A stretch of 11,755 nt of DNA from JBDUCV01 sp040003255 (GTDB lineage: Bacteria; Actinomycetota; Actinomycetes; Mycobacteriales; Jatrophihabitantaceae): positions 1-11,755 of the forward strand of contig JBDUCV010000067.1 of the NCBI GenBank assembly GCA_040003255.1, written 5' to 3'. Each line of letters begins with the position of its first letter. Position 1 is the stretch's first letter. A program made the translations under genes and the position numbers. This document shows, piece after piece, positions 1-7,239 of this stretch. The notes below the pieces were generated by a model that saw only the letters and a program-made list of their open reading frames with translations, was not told where the DNA came from and made no database searches.

Positions 1-479
1 GGGATCGTCAGCGCCAGCAGCGGGATGATCTGCACGACCAGCACGACCAGCACGACCAGCACGACCAGCACGACCAGCACGAAGATCTTGCGGCCGGCGA
101 AGCGGAACCGGGCGATGGCCAACGCCCCGAAGAACCCGACGACCAGGCTGATTGCCACGGCGGCCACCGTGATCACCACGCTGTTGCGCAGGTCGTCGCG
201 GAAGATCGGGTCATGCCATACCTCGCTGAAGCCGCGCCAACTCAGGTTCGATGGCCAGAACTTCGGGGTGAGCGTGACGATGTCGCTGCTCGGTTTGAAC
301 GCGGTCAGGAGCATCCAGTAGATCGGGAATCCCATCATCGCGGCGATCAGCAGCGCCAAGACGTTCCAGGCCCAAGTGGCGCGTCGGCCGCGCCGCGGCT
401 TGCGGGTCCGCGACCCGGCACGGCCCGACGTGTTTGTCCCTCCGCTCGCGACCCTCGGCCGCGCCTCGGTGGCGGTCAT
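1..479 (-). CDS. Carbohydrate ABC transporter permease, MalG type (partial, C-terminus beyond window)
   Basis: Inner-membrane permease subunit of a CUT1-type sugar importer; it pairs with the MalF-type permease encoded just upstream to form the translocation channel. The first 159 residues are visible and the frame is open to the window edge. A basic Arg/Lys-rich cytoplasmic start (about residues 8-34) is followed by a first helix at about 39-58 (with the FPIYWMLLTAFKP pattern usual for MalG-type permeases), a periplasmic part with FWPSNLSWRGF, a second helix at about 99-121, the ARFRFAGRK loop and a third helix from 133. The third helix contains a Val-Leu-Val repeat tract (see separate entry). 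The EAA loop lies outside the window. The ATG (477-479) overlaps the upstream permease stop as ATGA, and a GGAGA ribosome site lies at 486-490. The substrate is unknown. Confidence 0.9.
   Translation of the reverse strand, partial: MTATEARPRVASGGTNTSGRAGSRTRKPRRGRRATWAWNVLALLIAAMMGFPIYWMLLTAFKPSSDIVTLTPKFWPSNLSWRGFSEVWHDPIFRDDLRNSVVITVAAVAISLVVGFFGALAIARFRFAGRKIFVLVVLVVLVVLVVLVVQIIPLLALTI
34..81 (-). repeat. 9-bp tandem repeat, 5.3 perfect copies, inside a permease membrane helix
   Basis: On the plus strand the unit acgaccagc is repeated exactly five times (34-78) followed by acg (79-81). Read on the minus strand it is GTG CTG GTC, so the repeat encodes (Val-Leu-Val)x5 plus Val, residues 134-149 of the MalG-type permease, between KIF and QIIP. 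From memory of the family, about nine residues usually separate the Arg/Lys of this loop from the Gln of QxxP; here there are 18, so roughly three units look extra. As each unit is three codons, gain or loss keeps the frame but changes helix length. Confidence 0.9.
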
Positions 480-1474
480 TCTGCGTCTCCGATCCGGAAC
501 AGCAGGCGAACGTAGAACACCATCACCGACACCATCGCGAGCATCATCAGGATCGCGACGGTCGCGCCGACGTTGTAATGGCCGCTCTGCACACCCTGGG
601 CGTACATGTAGATACCGATCGTTTGGTAGCCCGGCTCGGGATGGCCATTGCGCATGAACCAGATCTGGTTGAAGACGCCGAAATCCCAGATCACCGACAG
701 GGTCGTGAGAATGACGATCAAGGGGCGCAGGGCCGGAAACGTGATTGCGGTGAACGTCTTCCAGGGCCCCGCTCCATCGACGCGGGCGGCCTCGATCAGT
801 TCCCGTGGCAGTTGGGTGATCCCCGCATGCAGGGTGATCGCGAGCAGTGGGATCGCCCCCCACACGACAACCGCCGTGGCCACCGCCAGCCCTTGGTGTG
901 GATCCGCGTACCAATCGTGACCCCGCAGGTGGACGCCGGGGATCGCGCTCAGCAGGTAGTTGGCCACGCCATATTGGTTGTTGAACAACCAGTAGAAGAC
1001 CTGCGAGGACACCGTGGAAGGCACCGCCCAGACGAACAGCAAGACGCCTGTGAGGACGAGCCGTGCCCACGTCGATACCCGGTTCAACAAGACGGCGATG
1101 GCCAGTCCGACGAGCAGGCTCAGCGCCACGTTGATGGCGGCGAAGACGACGGTGCGCAACAACACCGTCCAGAACGTCGAGTCGCCGAGGACGTCGAGTA
1201 AGTTACGCAGCCCCACGTATGGCGTCACGCCACGGTTGTGGAACAGGGCGTACCTGCTCGACTCCTGCTTGCGCAGCGCCAGGTCGATGATCTTGACCAG
1301 CGGCCAACCGGCCACCGCGAGCAAGATAAGCACCGCCGGTGCGATCAGCAGGTAGGGCAGTGCACCGCCTCGGGTGGCCCGCGTGCCGGGCAGCTGACGG
1401 TTGCGGCGACGCCCTCGCCGATCCGAAGACGGCGGCGGAGCCGATGGGGGGACCGAAATACCGGTCGCGGTCAT
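476..1474 (-). CDS. Carbohydrate ABC transporter permease, MalF type
   Basis: Membrane subunit of a CUT1-type sugar ABC importer, 332 residues, the usual length for this family. After a basic N-terminal tail (residues 1-39), six hydrophobic segments can be seen at about 41-63, 103-129, 136-158, 195-217, 250-272 and 300-322. The EAA loop, which contacts the transport ATPase, is clear at about 223-250: LPRELIEAARVDGAGPW followed by the I-FPAL-P pattern. The start ATG (1472-1474) has a GAAGGG ribosome site six bases upstream. Its stop overlaps the start of the MalG-type gene by 4 bp, so the two are translationally coupled. No ATPase gene is visible; many actinobacterial CUT1 importers share one ATPase (MsiK type) encoded elsewhere, which is an inference here. 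The frame is intact although the binding protein upstream looks broken. Confidence 0.93.
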   Translation of the reverse strand: MTATGISVPPSAPPPSSDRRGRRRNRQLPGTRATRGGALPYLLIAPAVLILLAVAGWPLVKIIDLALRKQESSRYALFHNRGVTPYVGLRNLLDVLGDSTFWTVLLRTVVFAAINVALSLLVGLAIAVLLNRVSTWARLVLTGVLLFVWAVPSTVSSQVFYWLFNNQYGVANYLLSAIPGVHLRGHDWYADPHQGLAVATAVVVWGAIPLLAITLHAGITQLPRELIEAARVDGAGPWKTFTAITFPALRPLIVILTTLSVIWDFGVFNQIWFMRNGHPEPGYQTIGIYMYAQGVQSGHYNVGATVAILMMLAMVSVMVFYVRLLFRIGDAE

Positions 1475-1480
1475 CGTCGG

Positions 1481-1486
1481 CCCTTC
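1481..1486 (-). promoter_or_regulatory. Ribosome binding site of the MalF-type permease
   Basis: GAAGGG on the minus strand, six bases before the ATG at 1472-1474. It supports that start over internal ones. Confidence 0.55.
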
Positions 1487-1515
1487 GTCGAGGCAGTTGA
1501 GGACAGCCGTAAACC

Positions 1516-1543
1516 GCCGCCGGGCGCGTTGTCCGACGGCGGC
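1516..1543 (-). promoter_or_regulatory. Possible intercistronic stem-loop between binding-protein and permease genes
   Basis: In the 86-bp gap between the binding-protein stop (1561) and the MalF-type start (1474) there is a perfect 7-bp inverted repeat, gccgccg (1516-1522) and cggcggc (1537-1543), with a 14-base loop. No T-run follows on the minus strand, so it does not look like a classic terminator. In sugar ABC operons such hairpins after the binding-protein gene often protect its mRNA and lower permease expression; that role here is inference. In GC-rich DNA a 7-bp stem can occur by chance. Confidence 0.35.
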
Positions 1544-1560
1544 TCACGACCTGGCCTGGA

Positions 1561-2832
1561 TCAGCCGGCGTTGAGTGTGCTGGCAATCTGCACGTCGGCC
1601 TTCTTCGTCGCATCGGCGATCGAACTCTTGCCGGTCGCGATCGACTCGAGCATATTCTGCAGCACGTTGCCGCTCTCGACGTTCGCCCAGTTCGGCGTGT
1701 TAGGTACGAACCAGGTGTTCTTCGCCGCCTCACCGGTCGACTTGTTCGCCTGGTCCTGCGACTCGTGGACGCTGAGCAGCGTCGTCGTGTTCGGGATCGC
1801 GAACTTCGCCAGCGCCGTCTGGCTCGCTGTGTCGGTGAAGATCTTGATCCACTGCGCGCCGAGACCGGCGTTGGGAGCCTTCTGCGGTACTGCGAGGTCG
1901 GACCCGCCGAGGAAGGACGGCGTGTACTTGCCCGACTCGCTGCCCGGCAGCGGGAAGGTCGACAGGCTTGTCGCCAGCTTGGGATTGCCGGACTTCTTGT
2001 CGGTGACCGCGCCGACCTCCCAACCGTTGCCGACGATCATGCCGGTGTGGCCCTGGGCCATGATCGCGTCCTGGTCGGACTCGTCCTTCGTCCCTCCGCC
2101 GGTGGAGTACTTGGTCGCGAGCGTCTGCCACTGCGCGAGCCCCTTCTGCGCCTCGGCGCTCTCCAGGGTGCCCTGCCACTTGCCGTCCTTCTTCTCGGCA
2201 ATCTTGCCGCCGGCGCCGTAGACGAGCGACATCGCGGCATACCAGTACTTTCCAGGCATGTAGAACGCGGAGAAGTTCGGGTCGCTGGCGTTGGCGGCCT
2301 TGAGCTTGTCGGCAGCGGCGGTCAGCTCGTCCAGCGTGCTGGGCGGGGTGGTGATACCAGCCTTGTCGAACATATCGGTGCGGTAGATGACCACCCGGCT
2401 GCCCGCGTAGTAGGGGACGGCCTGCAGCTTGCCGTCCGCGGAGGTGCCGGACTCAGCCAGGCCCTGCAACCAGTTGCTCGAGTTCTCGAACTTGTCCTTT
2501 GCCGGTGTCAGGTCGGCGAATGCGCCGCTTGCGATGTAGGACGCCGTCTGGGTGTTGCCGAGCTCAACGACGTCGGGGACGTCTGAGCTGCCAGAGAACG
2601 TCGAGTCGAGCTTGGCCGTGTAGTTCGACTAGTTCTGCCACTCGACGTTGACCTTGGCGCCGGTGGCTTGCTCGAAGCGCTGCGTTGCCTGGTTCACGAC
2701 GTCAGGCCAGCCCTTTTGGGCGTCAGTCATCAACCAGACGTTGATCGTCTTGCCCTTGCCATCGGTGCTAAGGACCGGGCCGGCGTTGTTATCAGACCGA
2801 CATCCGGCGCGGGGCGGCAGGCCGACCTGCAA
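1561..2832 (-). pseudogene. Decayed sugar ABC transporter solute-binding protein (family 1), amber-interrupted
   Basis: The intact protein would be an extracellular lipoprotein that captures a sugar or oligosaccharide for the two permeases downstream. The frame covers almost a full mature family 1 binding protein (about 413 codons from the lipobox-like Cys at 2800-2802 to the TGA at 1561). Typical pieces are TINVWLMTDAQKGWPDVVNQ, then ATGAKVNVEWQN, PDVVELGNTQTASYIASGA, the PYYAGSRVVIYRTDMFDKAG core and an IMAQGHTGMIVGNGWE segment. Two lesions are visible. A TAG at 2629-2631 stops translation after WQN, where relatives usually continue with an aromatic residue before NYTAKL; TGG to TAG is one base. 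In front of RAGC there is no hydrophobic signal core and no good start; only a TTG at 2830-2832, ten codons before the Cys, is available. The first fragment is 67 residues; a second could start inside at TTG 2467-2469 but would be cytoplasmic and lack the N-lobe start. A sequencing error at the TAG is possible but would not restore the signal peptide. Confidence 0.8.
2629..2631 (-). other. In-frame amber stop (TAG) in the solute-binding-protein frame
   Basis: On the minus strand the codons read TGG CAG AAC TAG TCG AAC TAC ACG. The protein pattern continues unbroken in the same frame on both sides (NVEWQN before, SNYTAKLDSTFS after), so this is a point nonsense change and not a frameshift. A Trp codon (TGG) is the likeliest ancestor, from the aromatic residue common at this place in relatives. 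Confidence 0.85.
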
Positions 2833-2850
2833 CGACGCCGCGCAGGGAGC

Positions 2851-3423
2851 CTACGGGCGGCGGGTTTCGAGGCTTCGCAGCAGTAGGTGAAGCTGGTCCA
2901 CCCTGGCGGGCGGGACGACCCGGGCTGCGTCGAACTGGCCAATCCGACGCAGCGTGTCGGCACGCCGGCGGCGGCGCAGCCGCCAGGCGAACAGGGGCAT
3001 GCTCCACGCGCGGCTGGGCAGGCCGACCCGCCGCAGCTCGCCGCGCACGTCGGACCGAGTGTCGGCGAGAATCGGACGCATCCGGTCTTCAACCGGGCCG
3101 AACACCGCGGCGCCGGAGAAGCGACGCAGCACGGCGGCGAAAAGGGCCCGGAGCACCAGGACCGCGATGGCCACCAAGCCGACCAGCACTGCGATCCAAG
3201 TGGGGGCCAGGAAGTACATGCCGATCGCCAGCGCGACAGTGGCAAGGCCCACTACCAACAGCGTCGCGGTCACGTACTCACCGAGCACCCGGCCGATCAG
3301 GTAGCGGCCGAGCAGGTACTGGCTGCCCGGCGAGCCCGGGCGGAACTCGCCCACCTCAGGCTGGCCGGGCGCAGCCGTCGACTCGTCGGCACGGAAGCCG
3401 GGCGGCAGGGCGGCGCTCGTCAT
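2851..3423 (-). CDS. Small membrane protein of unknown function, downstream of dnaE
   Basis: I do not recognise this family. The 190-residue product has a Pro/Gly/Glu-rich N-terminal part (1-34), two strong hydrophobic helices at about 50-70 and 76-98, and a basic C-terminal half with a dense Arg cluster (WRLRRRRRADTLRRIG, about 147-162) ending in a helical DQLHLLLRSLE segment. This suggests a two-helix protein with a charged cytoplasmic tail. It follows dnaE by 80 bp on the same strand. The ATG at 3421-3423 has AAGG only one base upstream, a poor site. The frame is open further upstream to a GTG at 3505-3507 that overlaps the dnaE TGA as GTGA; that start would add 28 residues and couple the gene to dnaE. 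Its TAG stop (2851-2853) is in the same frame as the binding-protein remnant that follows. Regular hydrophobic segments over high-GC third positions favour a real gene. Confidence 0.65.
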   Translation of the reverse strand: MTSAALPPGFRADESTAAPGQPEVGEFRPGSPGSQYLLGRYLIGRVLGEYVTATLLVVGLATVALAIGMYFLAPTWIAVLVGLVAIAVLVLRALFAAVLRRFSGAAVFGPVEDRMRPILADTRSDVRGELRRVGLPSRAWSMPLFAWRLRRRRRADTLRRIGQFDAARVVPPARVDQLHLLLRSLETRRP

Positions 3424-3503
3424 GCCTTCACGGTATCTGGGCTGCGATGACGAGCGGCCGAGCGCGTACTGCGCGTACCACGACGCCGAGACCGCGGGCT
3501 GGC

Positions 3504-6500
3504 TCACGAGGAGACGTTCGTCGACCCAACGAGCGCCTTCAGGTCGCCCATCAAGCCGGCGGACGGGGTGACACGGTACCCATCGCCGAGCTTGAGGCGG
3601 TGCCGCCGTGCGCCGTTGACGAGGTCCAGGTGGACCTCGGTAGTGCCAGGATGCGCCGCCAGGACCTCGCGCAGCCGGTCGACCATCGGCGGCGTACACC
3701 GGGCGGGCGGCAGCGAGACCACGATGGGCCCGCTGGGGCGCATCGTGAGGTCGGGCAGAGTCAGGTCGCTGACGATCAGCTTCACCGTGTCGTCGCGTGC
3801 ATCGGCACGCCCGCGGACGACGACGACGGCGTCTTCAGCCACCGAGATGCCGACTTGAGCGTAGGTGGCTGGGAAGAACAGCAGCTCGAGCGAGCCTTCC
3901 AAGTCCTCGAGTACCGCCTGCGCCCAAGGGGCGCCGGCCTTGGTCACCCGGCGATTCACCGAGGACAGGATGCCGGCGACGGTCACCGGCTGACCGTCGC
4001 CGGGGCCGTCGGCCAGCAATGTCGCGATCGTCATGTCGGCGGCGCCCGCCAGGAGGTGCTCGACGCCGAGCAATGGATGGTCGGACACGTAGAGACCGAG
4101 CATCTCGCGTTCGAAGGCGAGCAGTACGGACTTGTCCCACTCGCCGTCCGGGACGCGGACCGCAAACACATCCTCGACCGGGTCAGCATCAAGAGCGCCG
4201 AACCCGAACAGGTCGAATTGACCCACTGCCTCGGCCTTCTTGGTGTCGACGATCGTGTCCAGGGCTCGCTCGTGCACGTGGATCAGGCCCCGCCTGGTGT
4301 GTCCGACCGAGTCGAACGCGCCCGCCTTGATCAACGCCTCGACGGTGCGCTTGTTGCACACCACCGCATCGACCTTGCGCAGGAAATCCGCGAAGTCGAC
4401 GAAGTCGCCCCGCGCGTTTCGCGTCGCCACGATCGAGGCCACCACGTTGGCGCCCACGTTGCGCACCGCGCCCAGTCCGAAGCGGATGTCACTGCCCGTG
4501 GGGGTGAAGTCGGCGTGCGAGGAGTTGACGTCGGGCGGCAGCACGGTGCTGCCCATCCGCCGGCACTCGGCCAGGTAGATCGCCGACTTGTCCTTGTCGT
4601 CCTTGACCGAGGTAAGTAGGGCAGCCATGTACTCGGCCGGGTAGTTCGCCTTGAGGAACGCCGTCCAGTAGGACACCAGGCCGTAACCGGCGGTATGTGA
4701 CTTGTTGAACGCGTAATCGGAGAAGGGCACCAGGATGTCCCACAGGGTCTTGACCGCGGACCTCGAATAGCCATTGGCTTGCATGCCGGCGGCGAATCCC
4801 TCGTACTCGGCGTCGAGCACGTCACGCTTCTTCTTGCCCATCGCCCGCCGCAGCAGGTCAGCGCGTCCGAGTGAGTATCCCGCGAGCTTCTGCGGGATCT
4901 CCATCACTTGTTCCTGATAGACGATCAGCCCGTACGTGGGCGCCAGGATCTCTTTCAGCGGCTCCTCGAGCTCGGGATGGATCGGCGTGATCTGCTGAAG
5001 CCCGTTCTTGCGCAGCGCATAGTTCAAATGGGAGTTGGCGCCCATCGGCCCCGGCCGGTACAGGGCGAGCACCGCGGCGATGTCCTCGAAGCAGTCCGGC
5101 TTCATCTGCCGCAGCAGGTTGCGCATCGGGGCTCCGTCAAGCTGGAACACCCCCAGGGTGTCGCCGCGTGCAAGCAGCTCGTACGTGGCCACGTCATCGA
5201 GCGACAGCGATTCGAGCACGACGCGTTCGCCGCGGTTAACCTCGATGTTGCGCAAGGTGTCGTCGAGCACGGTGAGATTGCGCAGGCCGAGGAAGTCCAT
5301 CTTGAGCAGCCCGAGCGTCTCGCAGGACGCGTAATCGAACTGGGTGATCACCGCGCCGTCTAGCTCGCGCCTCATGATCGGAATCAGGTCGAGCAGTGGT
5401 TCAGACGACATGATCACGCCCGCAGCGTGCACGCCCCACTGCCGCTTGAGGCCCTCCAGGCCACGCGCGGTGTCGACGATGCGCTTGACCTCGGGGTCGG
5501 CTTGGTAGAGCGAGCGAAACTCACCGGCTTCGCCGTACCGACGGTGCTTCTCATCGAAGATGCCCGCGAGCGAAACGTCCTTGCCCATGACCGGCGGCGG
5601 CATCGCCTTGGTGATCTTCTCGCCCATGGAGAAGGGGTAGCCGAGCACTCGGGCCGAGTCCTTGACCGCCTGCTTGGCCTTGATCGTGCCGTAGGTGACG
5701 ATCTGGGCGACCCGGTCGTCACCGTATCGCTCAGTGACGTAGCGGATCACCTCGCCGCGGCCTCGCTCGTCGAAGTCGATGTCGATATCGGGCATCGACA
5801 CCCGCTCGGGGTTGAGGAACCGCTCGAACAGCAACCCGTGGTCGAGAGGGTCCAGCTCAGTGATGCCGAGGGCGTACGCGACGATGGAGCCGGTCACCGA
5901 CCCGCGTCCCGGCCCCACCCGGATGCCGTTCGCCTTGGCCCAGTTGATGAAGTCGGCCACCACGAGGAAGTAGCCCGGGAACGCCATCTGGGCGATCACC
6001 GACGTCTCGTGAGCGGCGCGCGCCCGGGCGACGGCGGAGATCCCCCGCGCGTAACGCCGAAGCAGTCCCGCCTGCACCTCCTTCACGAACCAGGACTGCT
6101 CGGTCTCGCCGTCGGGCACCGGGAACCGGGGCATGTAGTTGGCGCCCATCGAGGTGTCCGTGAAAGACACCTCGCATTGCTCGGCGACGAGCAGGGTGTT
6201 GTCGCACGCGGCGCGCAGGTCGTACTTGTCGTCCCAGAGCGAGCGCATCTCCGCCGGGGACTTGAGGTAAAAATCGCGGGCGTCGAACTTGAACCGCTTC
6301 GGGTCGGCCATCGTCTTGCCCGACTGCACGCACAGCAGAACCTCGTGCGCGTCGGCGTCCTCGGCGTGCGTGTAGTGCGAGTCATTCGTGGCAATCACCG
6401 GCAGGTCGAGGTCTCGCCCCAGGCGCAGCAGGTCTTCGATCGCCCGGGTCTCGACGTCGAGGCCGTGATCCATCAGCTCGAGGTAGAAGTTGCCCGCCCC

Positions 6501-7049
6501 GAAGATGTCCCGAAACTCCGCCGCGCTCGCCCGGGCCCGCTCGTAGTCACCGATGCGCAGCAAGGTCTGGATCTCGCCGGACGCGCACCCGGTGGTGCCG
6601 ATCAGCCCGTCGGCGAACTGGGCGAGCAGCTCACGGTCGGCACGCGGCTTGTAGAAGAAACCTTCCAGGCTGGACCGCGATGCCAGCCGGAACAGGTTGT
6701 GCATGCCAGCAGTGGTGCGCGCGAGCAGCGTCATGTGGGTGAATGCCCCGCCGCCGGACACGTCATCGTCGCCGCCACCGGCCCAGCGCACCCGCCTGCG
6801 CTCGTAGCGCGATGTGCCCGGGGTCAGGTAAGCCTCCATGCCGATGATTGGCTTGATGCCCGCCGCGCGCGCCTTGGTGTAGAAGTCATAGGCACCGAAG
6901 AGGTTGCCGTGGTCGGTCATCGCCAGCGCCGGCATGCCCATCCGGGCGGTCTCGGCGAACAGGTCTGGCAGCTTGGCTGCGCCGTCGAGCATCGAGTACT
7001 CGGTGTGCACGTGCAGGTGCACGAAGGAGTCGGCGTCTGAAACTGCCAC
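3504..7049 (-). CDS. dnaE: DNA polymerase III subunit alpha
   Basis: Catalytic subunit of the replicative DNA polymerase, 1181 residues, the normal length for actinobacterial DnaE1. The N-terminal PHP domain (about 5-290) keeps all eight expected metal ligands: His13, His15, Asp22, His47, Glu72, His105, Asp223 and His225. In Mycobacterium tuberculosis DnaE1 this domain is the proofreading 3'-5' exonuclease, so this enzyme probably proofreads itself. Polymerase aspartates are Asp421 and Asp423 (PDIDIDF) and Asp585 (KMDFLGL). The fingers contain LGVFQLDGAPMRNLL (632-646) and YRPGPMG. A sliding-clamp motif QFDLF lies at 944-948, and an OB-fold follows at about 1020-1100. The start is GTG (7047-7049), with AGAGGAG eleven bases upstream, directly before the DSFVHLHVHTEYS signature. 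It is transcribed away from otsB across a 190-bp gap. Confidence 0.99.
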   Translation of the reverse strand: MAVSDADSFVHLHVHTEYSMLDGAAKLPDLFAETARMGMPALAMTDHGNLFGAYDFYTKARAAGIKPIIGMEAYLTPGTSRYERRRVRWAGGGDDDVSGGGAFTHMTLLARTTAGMHNLFRLASRSSLEGFFYKPRADRELLAQFADGLIGTTGCASGEIQTLLRIGDYERARASAAEFRDIFGAGNFYLELMDHGLDVETRAIEDLLRLGRDLDLPVIATNDSHYTHAEDADAHEVLLCVQSGKTMADPKRFKFDARDFYLKSPAEMRSLWDDKYDLRAACDNTLLVAEQCEVSFTDTSMGANYMPRFPVPDGETEQSWFVKEVQAGLLRRYARGISAVARARAAHETSVIAQMAFPGYFLVVADFINWAKANGIRVGPGRGSVTGSIVAYALGITELDPLDHGLLFERFLNPERVSMPDIDIDFDERGRGEVIRYVTERYGDDRVAQIVTYGTIKAKQAVKDSARVLGYPFSMGEKITKAMPPPVMGKDVSLAGIFDEKHRRYGEAGEFRSLYQADPEVKRIVDTARGLEGLKRQWGVHAAGVIMSSEPLLDLIPIMRRELDGAVITQFDYASCETLGLLKMDFLGLRNLTVLDDTLRNIEVNRGERVVLESLSLDDVATYELLARGDTLGVFQLDGAPMRNLLRQMKPDCFEDIAAVLALYRPGPMGANSHLNYALRKNGLQQITPIHPELEEPLKEILAPTYGLIVYQEQVMEIPQKLAGYSLGRADLLRRAMGKKKRDVLDAEYEGFAAGMQANGYSRSAVKTLWDILVPFSDYAFNKSHTAGYGLVSYWTAFLKANYPAEYMAALLTSVKDDKDKSAIYLAECRRMGSTVLPPDVNSSHADFTPTGSDIRFGLGAVRNVGANVVASIVATRNARGDFVDFADFLRKVDAVVCNKRTVEALIKAGAFDSVGHTRRGLIHVHERALDTIVDTKKAEAVGQFDLFGFGALDADPVEDVFAVRVPDGEWDKSVLLAFEREMLGLYVSDHPLLGVEHLLAGAADMTIATLLADGPGDGQPVTVAGILSSVNRRVTKAGAPWAQAVLEDLEGSLELLFFPATYAQVGISVAEDAVVVVRGRADARDDTVKLIVSDLTLPDLTMRPSGPIVVSLPPARCTPPMVDRLREVLAAHPGTTEVHLDLVNGARRHRLKLGDGYRVTPSAGLMGDLKALVGSTNVSS

Positions 7050-7060
7050 GGTGCGACCGG

Positions 7061-7067
7061 CTCCTCT
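7061..7067 (-). promoter_or_regulatory. Ribosome binding site of dnaE
   Basis: AGAGGAG on the minus strand, eleven bases before the GTG at 7047-7049. It supports this GTG as the start; no other in-frame start sits close to the PHP signature. Confidence 0.6.
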
Positions 7068-7077
7068 CCCATCGGCA

Positions 7078-7093
7078 CGCCGGGCTGCCGGCG
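7078..7093 (-). other. Small inverted repeat in the dnaE leader
   Basis: cgccgg (7078-7083) and ccggcg (7088-7093) form a 6-bp stem with a 4-base loop, 28 bases upstream of the dnaE GTG and close to its ribosome site. It may be a leader hairpin; it is short and fully GC, so chance is a real alternative. Confidence 0.25.
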
Positions 7094-7182
7094 CCGAACC
7101 GATTGTGCCCGGTCGAGCCGACAGCGTCGTCTCTTCGCCTCGGTGTGTCTCTCGACCGCGCCTTCAGACCTGCGGCGCCACC

Positions 7183-7203
7183 GGCCCGACGGCCCGTCGG
7201 GCC
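7183..7203. promoter_or_regulatory. Perfect 8-bp inverted repeat in the dnaE/otsB divergent region
   Basis: ggcccgac (7183-7190), a 5-base spacer ggccc and gtcgggcc (7196-7203) form a perfect dyad. It lies 36 bp before the otsB GTG and 133 bp before the dnaE GTG. It could be an operator for either gene or an RNA hairpin in a leader. No convincing -35/-10 pair was found on either strand in 7050-7239; the region otherwise shows only a short aggtc direct repeat just before otsB. Confidence 0.4.
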
Positions 7204-7239
7204 AGGCCACGAATAGGTCAGGTCAGGCAGGATAGCCGG

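Noticed and set aside
34..81. CRISPR array or non-coding satellite
   Set aside because: Units are only 9 bp without spacers and keep the reading frame of a permease.
1238..2221. Plus-strand open frame of 327 codons opposite the transporter genes
   Set aside because: It spans the gap and parts of both the permease and the binding-protein remnant antisense; the hydrophobic stretches are reflections of the other strand.
2629..2631. Pyrrolysine or other recoded TAG
   Set aside because: No methylamine-type gene or downstream recoding structure is evident, and the broken signal peptide of the same gene makes decay the simpler reading.
3462..3478. Direct repeat gcgcgtac (two copies) between dnaE and the membrane-protein gene
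   Set aside because: Eight bases twice in GC-rich DNA is easily chance, and the stretch may be coding if the GTG start is used.
3447..4619. Plus-strand open frame of 390 codons opposite the dnaE 3' end
   Set aside because: Antisense to the dnaE C-terminal region; no recognisable domain or ribosome site, and composition typical of a shadow frame.
5427..7040. Long plus-strand open frame of 537 codons opposite dnaE
   Set aside because: It lies wholly antisense to dnaE, which has every family motif. The translation is rich in His, Arg, Val and Gly without domain patterns, as expected from the mirror of high-GC codons.
7216..7231. Short aggtc direct repeat before otsB as an operator
   Set aside because: Only two full 5-bp copies next to the start codon; too short to support a regulatory call.
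6904..7239. N-terminal extension of otsB from the ATG at 6904
   Set aside because: This part is antisense to the start of dnaE and has no OtsB similarity; GTG at 7240 has a ribosome site and leads directly into the HAD domain.
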